Below, one piece after another: positions 61,151 to 64,000 of a stretch of 64,000 bases of DNA. The position numbers were made by a program, and so were the translations under genes. This stretch comes from Reinekea thalattae (GTDB lineage: Bacteria > Pseudomonadota > Gammaproteobacteria > Pseudomonadales > Natronospirillaceae), in the NCBI RefSeq assembly GCF_008041945.1, contig NZ_VKAD01000003.1, forward strand, positions 62,001-126,000. Reading direction: 5' to 3'. Below the pieces are notes generated by a model. It had not been told where the DNA came from. It did no database searches and saw only the letters and a program-made list of their open reading frames with translations. How positions within the stretch are numbered: position 1 is the first letter of the stretch; each line of letters opens with the position of its first letter.

Positions 61151-61237
61151 ACAACATTAGGCGCATTAACGGTTAGCCGTTGGCGTCGAAAAATCGACAA
61201 CAACCTATTAAATAGAGAAAGAACCGAGAAGGTTATA

Positions 61238-62665
61238 ATGCATACCGTTGAAAAAATTGGTGGTACCTCGATGAGTGATTACTCATCGGTTCGGGACAAT
61301 ATTGTACTGCAACCCAGTACTGGCGACGGCTATTACAATCGAGTATTTGTTGTCTCTGCGTATGGTGGTATTACCGATAAATTATTAAGCCACAAAAAAA
61401 ATGGTCAGCCTGGTGTATACCAGCTTTTTTCCAGCAGTGTTGAGGATGACAGTTGGCTGGCTGCATTAGAACAGGTGCAGCAGGCGATGCATCAGCTCAA
61501 CGCAGAATTTTTTAATGATCCATCGTTAGCAGATCATTTTGTTAATGAGCGTTTGCTGGATGCAAAAAAATGTTTGCTCGATTTACAAAGCCTGTGTCGG
61601 CATGGTCACTTTTCACTGGATACGCACCTGCATACCGTGCGTGAAATGCTCGCTAGTATTGGCGAAGCACACAGTGCTTGGAACATGACTGAGCTGTTGC
61701 AACGTGACGGCATTAACGCACGCTTTGTTGATCTGAGCGGCTGGCGCGCACAACATCACACCACACTCGACGAACGCATTGTCGCAGCGTTTGAAACAGT
61801 CGACCTCGATAAAGAATTACCCATTGTTACTGGCTACGCGCACACCAGTGAAGGGCTAATGACCACCTTCGATCGTGGTTACAGTGAAATGACGTTCAGT
61901 CGTTTGGCGGTGGTAACCCACGCAGCAGAAGCGATCATTCATAAAGAGTTTCATCTTTCCAGCGCCGACCCGCGTTTAGTCGGTGAAGGCAACGCGGTGC
62001 CCATTGGCCGAACCAATTATGATGTCGCCGACCAGCTGGCTAATTTGGGCATGGAAGCGATCCACCCTAAAGCGGCAAAAGGTTTGCGCCAAAATAATAT
62101 TCCATTGCGGGTAAAAAATACTTTTGAGCCTCAACACTACGGCACCTTGATTACGGGTGAATACGTTAGTGAAACGCCATGCGTTGAAATTATCGCCGGT
62201 ACTCAAGGCGTGTATGCGTTGGAGGTTTTTGATCAGGATATGGCCGGTCTGTTTCATAGCTACGATGCAAAGATCATTCAGGTGATTAAAGAATATAGAG
62301 CGCACATCGTTTCTAAAGATATCAACGCCAATACAGTGACGCACTATTTATCAACCAATTTAAAAACCGTTAACCGCATTCGCAGAAAGTTGGAATCGCT
62401 TTTTGTTGAAGCAGAAATCGACCAAAAGAAAGTCGCCGTGGTTTCGGCTATTGGTTCGGATTTAAAAATCAGCGGCATGCTTGCCAGTGCCAGCAGCGCT
62501 TTAGCCGATGCCGGTATTGATATTCTGGCGGTGCATCAATGCATGCGTCAGGTAGAAGTGCAATTTGTTATTAACGAACAAGATTATCAGCAGGCGGTAA
62601 AAACATTACACGCTGCTTTTGTTGAGGTGTTCGATCATGGCAGAGCGATCTGCTTAGCATCCTAA
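61238..62665 (+). CDS. ask: Ectoine-cluster aspartate kinase (Ask_Ect)
   Basis: ATP-dependent aspartokinase of 475 aa that makes aspartyl phosphate, leading via aspartate semialdehyde to ectoine. The N-terminal VEKIGGTSMSDY is the kinase active-site motif; tandem ACT regulatory regions near residues 320-470 begin at EVFDQDMAGLF and KVAVVSAIGSDLKISGM. Ask_Ect proteins are considered less feedback-inhibited than LysC, which suits osmolyte synthesis. GAAGG lies 5 nt before the ATG. It lies downstream of the ectC terminator and may have its own promoter. Confidence 0.94.
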   Translation: MHTVEKIGGTSMSDYSSVRDNIVLQPSTGDGYYNRVFVVSAYGGITDKLLSHKKNGQPGVYQLFSSSVEDDSWLAALEQVQQAMHQLNAEFFNDPSLADHFVNERLLDAKKCLLDLQSLCRHGHFSLDTHLHTVREMLASIGEAHSAWNMTELLQRDGINARFVDLSGWRAQHHTTLDERIVAAFETVDLDKELPIVTGYAHTSEGLMTTFDRGYSEMTFSRLAVVTHAAEAIIHKEFHLSSADPRLVGEGNAVPIGRTNYDVADQLANLGMEAIHPKAAKGLRQNNIPLRVKNTFEPQHYGTLITGEYVSETPCVEIIAGTQGVYALEVFDQDMAGLFHSYDAKIIQVIKEYRAHIVSKDINANTVTHYLSTNLKTVNRIRRKLESLFVEAEIDQKKVAVVSAIGSDLKISGMLASASSALADAGIDILAVHQCMRQVEVQFVINEQDYQQAVKTLHAAFVEVFDHGRAICLAS

Positions 62666-62719
62666 CGGCGAGTGATATCGATATTACTCGCAATTCATTG
62701 TAACGAATTAGGTTTAAAC

Positions 62720-63913
62720 ATGAGCGTTAAATTAGAAGTAAAGGGTTTATATAAGGTGTTTGGTGCTAACCCTCAAAAAGCGTTAGCGCTACTCGATCAG
62801 GGCAGTGATAAGGACAGTATTTTTGAATCCACCGGAATGACGGTGGGTGTTAAAGATGCCAACCTTGCAATTGAAGAGGGTGAAATCTTTGTTGTCATGG
62901 GTTTGTCTGGCTCCGGTAAGTCGACGTTGGTTCGCTTGCTTAATCGGCTGATTGAACCATCGCGCGGCGAGGTGTTGATCGACGGTGAAAACATTCTCGA
63001 CATTAATGAAAAACAATTACGTGACGTTCGTCGGCAAAAAATTTCAATGGTGTTTCAGTCGTTTGCATTGATGCCACATATGAATGTTTTAGATAACGCC
63101 GCCTTTGGTTTGGAGCTGGCCGGTGTCAATGTTGATCAACGCCATGAAAAGGCGATGCAGGCATTGGAGCAAGTGGGTTTGGAGAACCACGCAGAAAGTT
63201 ATCCCGATGAACTTTCCGGCGGCATGCAACAGCGTGTTGGTTTGGCGCGAGCGCTGACCAACGACCCGGATATTCTATTAATGGACGAAGCCTTTTCGGC
63301 ATTGGATCCGTTAATCCGAACCGAGATGCAAGATGAATTAGTGCGCTTACAAGCAGAACAACAACGCACAGTAGTCTTTATTTCTCATGACTTGGATGAA
63401 GCCATGCGCATTGGTGATCGCATTGCCATCATGCAAGGCGGTGAAGTTGTGCAAGTCGGTACTCCGGATGAAATTTTAAATCAACCGGCTAACGATTACG
63501 TTAAGTCGTTCTTTAAAGGGGTCGATGTTGCCAATGTGTTTTCCGCAAAAGATATCGCCCTGCATCTACAAACCACCATTGTTAAAAAAGACGCCGACAA
63601 AGGCCTGCGCACCGGCCTAAAAGTGTTGCGTGATAACGACCGAGATTTTGGTTACGTGGTGTCTAAAACCAATCAATTTATTGGCGTTGTTTCGGCTGAA
63701 TCACTGCATCAGGTTATTAAGCAGGATGAGCCATTTGAGAACGCCTTGTTAAATGACATAAAACCGATTCAAGCAGAAACCCCAATCAGTGAAATCATGA
63801 GCATCGTGGCGCAGATGGTTTGCCCTGTGCCTGTCGTGGATGAGCAGGGTAAGTATCAAGGCTATATCAGCCGTACTCGTCTGTTAGAAACCTTAGATAG
63901 GGAGAATTCATAA
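62720..63913 (+). CDS. proV: Glycine betaine/proline ABC importer ATPase (ProV type)
   Basis: Cytoplasmic ATPase of 397 aa from the ATG at 62720 (AGG about 7 nt upstream; an earlier in-frame ATG at 62672 lacks a site). Walker [28 protein letters not shown], signature LSGGMQQR, and Walker [16 protein letters not shown] are intact. The C-terminal part after about residue 275 carries the CBS pair ([20 protein letters not shown]). It imports betaine or proline in hyperosmotic stress. Its stop overlaps the proW ATG (TAATG). Confidence 0.95.
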   Translation: MSVKLEVKGLYKVFGANPQKALALLDQGSDKDSIFESTGMTVGVKDANLAIEEGEIFVVMGLSGSGKSTLVRLLNRLIEPSRGEVLIDGENILDINEKQLRDVRRQKISMVFQSFALMPHMNVLDNAAFGLELAGVNVDQRHEKAMQALEQVGLENHAESYPDELSGGMQQRVGLARALTNDPDILLMDEAFSALDPLIRTEMQDELVRLQAEQQRTVVFISHDLDEAMRIGDRIAIMQGGEVVQVGTPDEILNQPANDYVKSFFKGVDVANVFSAKDIALHLQTTIVKKDADKGLRTGLKVLRDNDRDFGYVVSKTNQFIGVVSAESLHQVIKQDEPFENALLNDIKPIQAETPISEIMSIVAQMVCPVPVVDEQGKYQGYISRTRLLETLDRENS

Positions 63914-64000
63914 TGTCGAGCGAAACTGTTAGTGACCCTTGGTCAACACCCGCCAGCGATACCAGCACGACCGGTTCAGATCCGTGGGGAACTCAAACCG
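63913..64000 (+). CDS. proW: ProW-like permease, cut by the window end
   Basis: Starts at the ATG overlapping the proV stop, with GGAG 8 nt upstream. Only 29 codons are in the window: [16 protein letters not shown], then TSTTGSDPWGTQT, two DPW units in a Thr/Ser-rich tail. That matches the long hydrophilic N terminus of E. coli ProW. The membrane part lies beyond the window. Confidence 0.8.
   Translation, partial: MSSETVSDPWSTPASDTSTTGSDPWGTQT

Overview
The window is chromosomal DNA of a marine or moderately halophilic gammaproteobacterium. The evidence is a near-complete YbiT-type ABC-F protein, an HdfR-type LysR regulator, a recC-recB-recD cluster, an ast arginine-catabolism operon with two AstA paralogues as in pseudomonads, RimK, ectoine synthesis genes with a dedicated aspartokinase, and the start of a ProVWX-type betaine importer. 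An Oceanospirillales-like host (Saccharospirillum/Reinekea relatives) would fit, but that is inference from gene content. Genes are densely packed and I see no phage, IS element, CRISPR array, rRNA or tRNA.

Layout. 1-4.7 kb: a complete sugar (oligosaccharide) ABC importer (MalK-like ATPase, two permeases, binding protein) closed by a clear terminator, then a MATE exporter. 6.2-9.8 kb: DUF3047 exported protein, manganese pyrophosphatase, YbiT. 10.2-13.5 kb: MlaA lipoprotein plus RND/MMPL exporter, a probable lipid-trafficking pair. 13.8-23.7 kb, minus strand: a small repeat protein, then recC-recB-recD followed by GNAT and thioesterase genes. 23.9-28.1 kb: a possible 35-residue ORF, a DUF1127-like gene, an SDR, a diguanylate cyclase and an arsR-ACR3 arsenic operon with a striking palindromic operator. 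28.3-29.9 kb: a chemoreceptor. 30-36.5 kb: astC-astA-astA-astD-astB with no astE. 36.7-41.4 kb: exonuclease, cNMP/CBS/nucleotidyltransferase protein, and an Orn/Lys/Arg decarboxylase. 41.5-45.3 kb: DUF2339 membrane protein and a nucleoside phosphorylase-like protein. 45.4-49.6 kb: an atypical Hsp70, a J-like protein lacking HPD, and a membrane protein, with overlapping genes. 49.8-52.5 kb: overlapping unknown gene, hdfR-like and mscS-like genes. 52.6-55.6 kb: rimK, AstE-like deacylase, mini-MscS and retropepsin-like protease, ending in a strong terminator. 55.6-57.8 kb: SbtA-type bicarbonate transporter with a small membrane partner and a divergent LysR gene. 57.9-64 kb: ectR, a fused ectA-ectB gene, ectC, ask and proV, with proW cut by the window end.

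How the parts fit. The last 6 kb is an osmoprotection island. EctR probably controls ectoine synthesis: aspartokinase feeds aspartyl phosphate toward aspartate semialdehyde, and EctB, EctA and EctC convert the semialdehyde to ectoine. ProVW imports betaine or proline. Two MscS-family proteins nearby would serve hypo-osmotic release. The ast operon degrades arginine to glutamate and succinate, with the last step (AstE) missing locally. The strongest oddities are the in-frame ectA-ectB fusion that keeps the old ectB ribosome binding site, the four-gene rimK operon containing a minimal MscS, and the Hsp70 operon whose J-like partner has lost the HPD motif.

Method limits: domain calls come from motif recognition by eye and from memory of families; no alignment, HMM or structure search was run.
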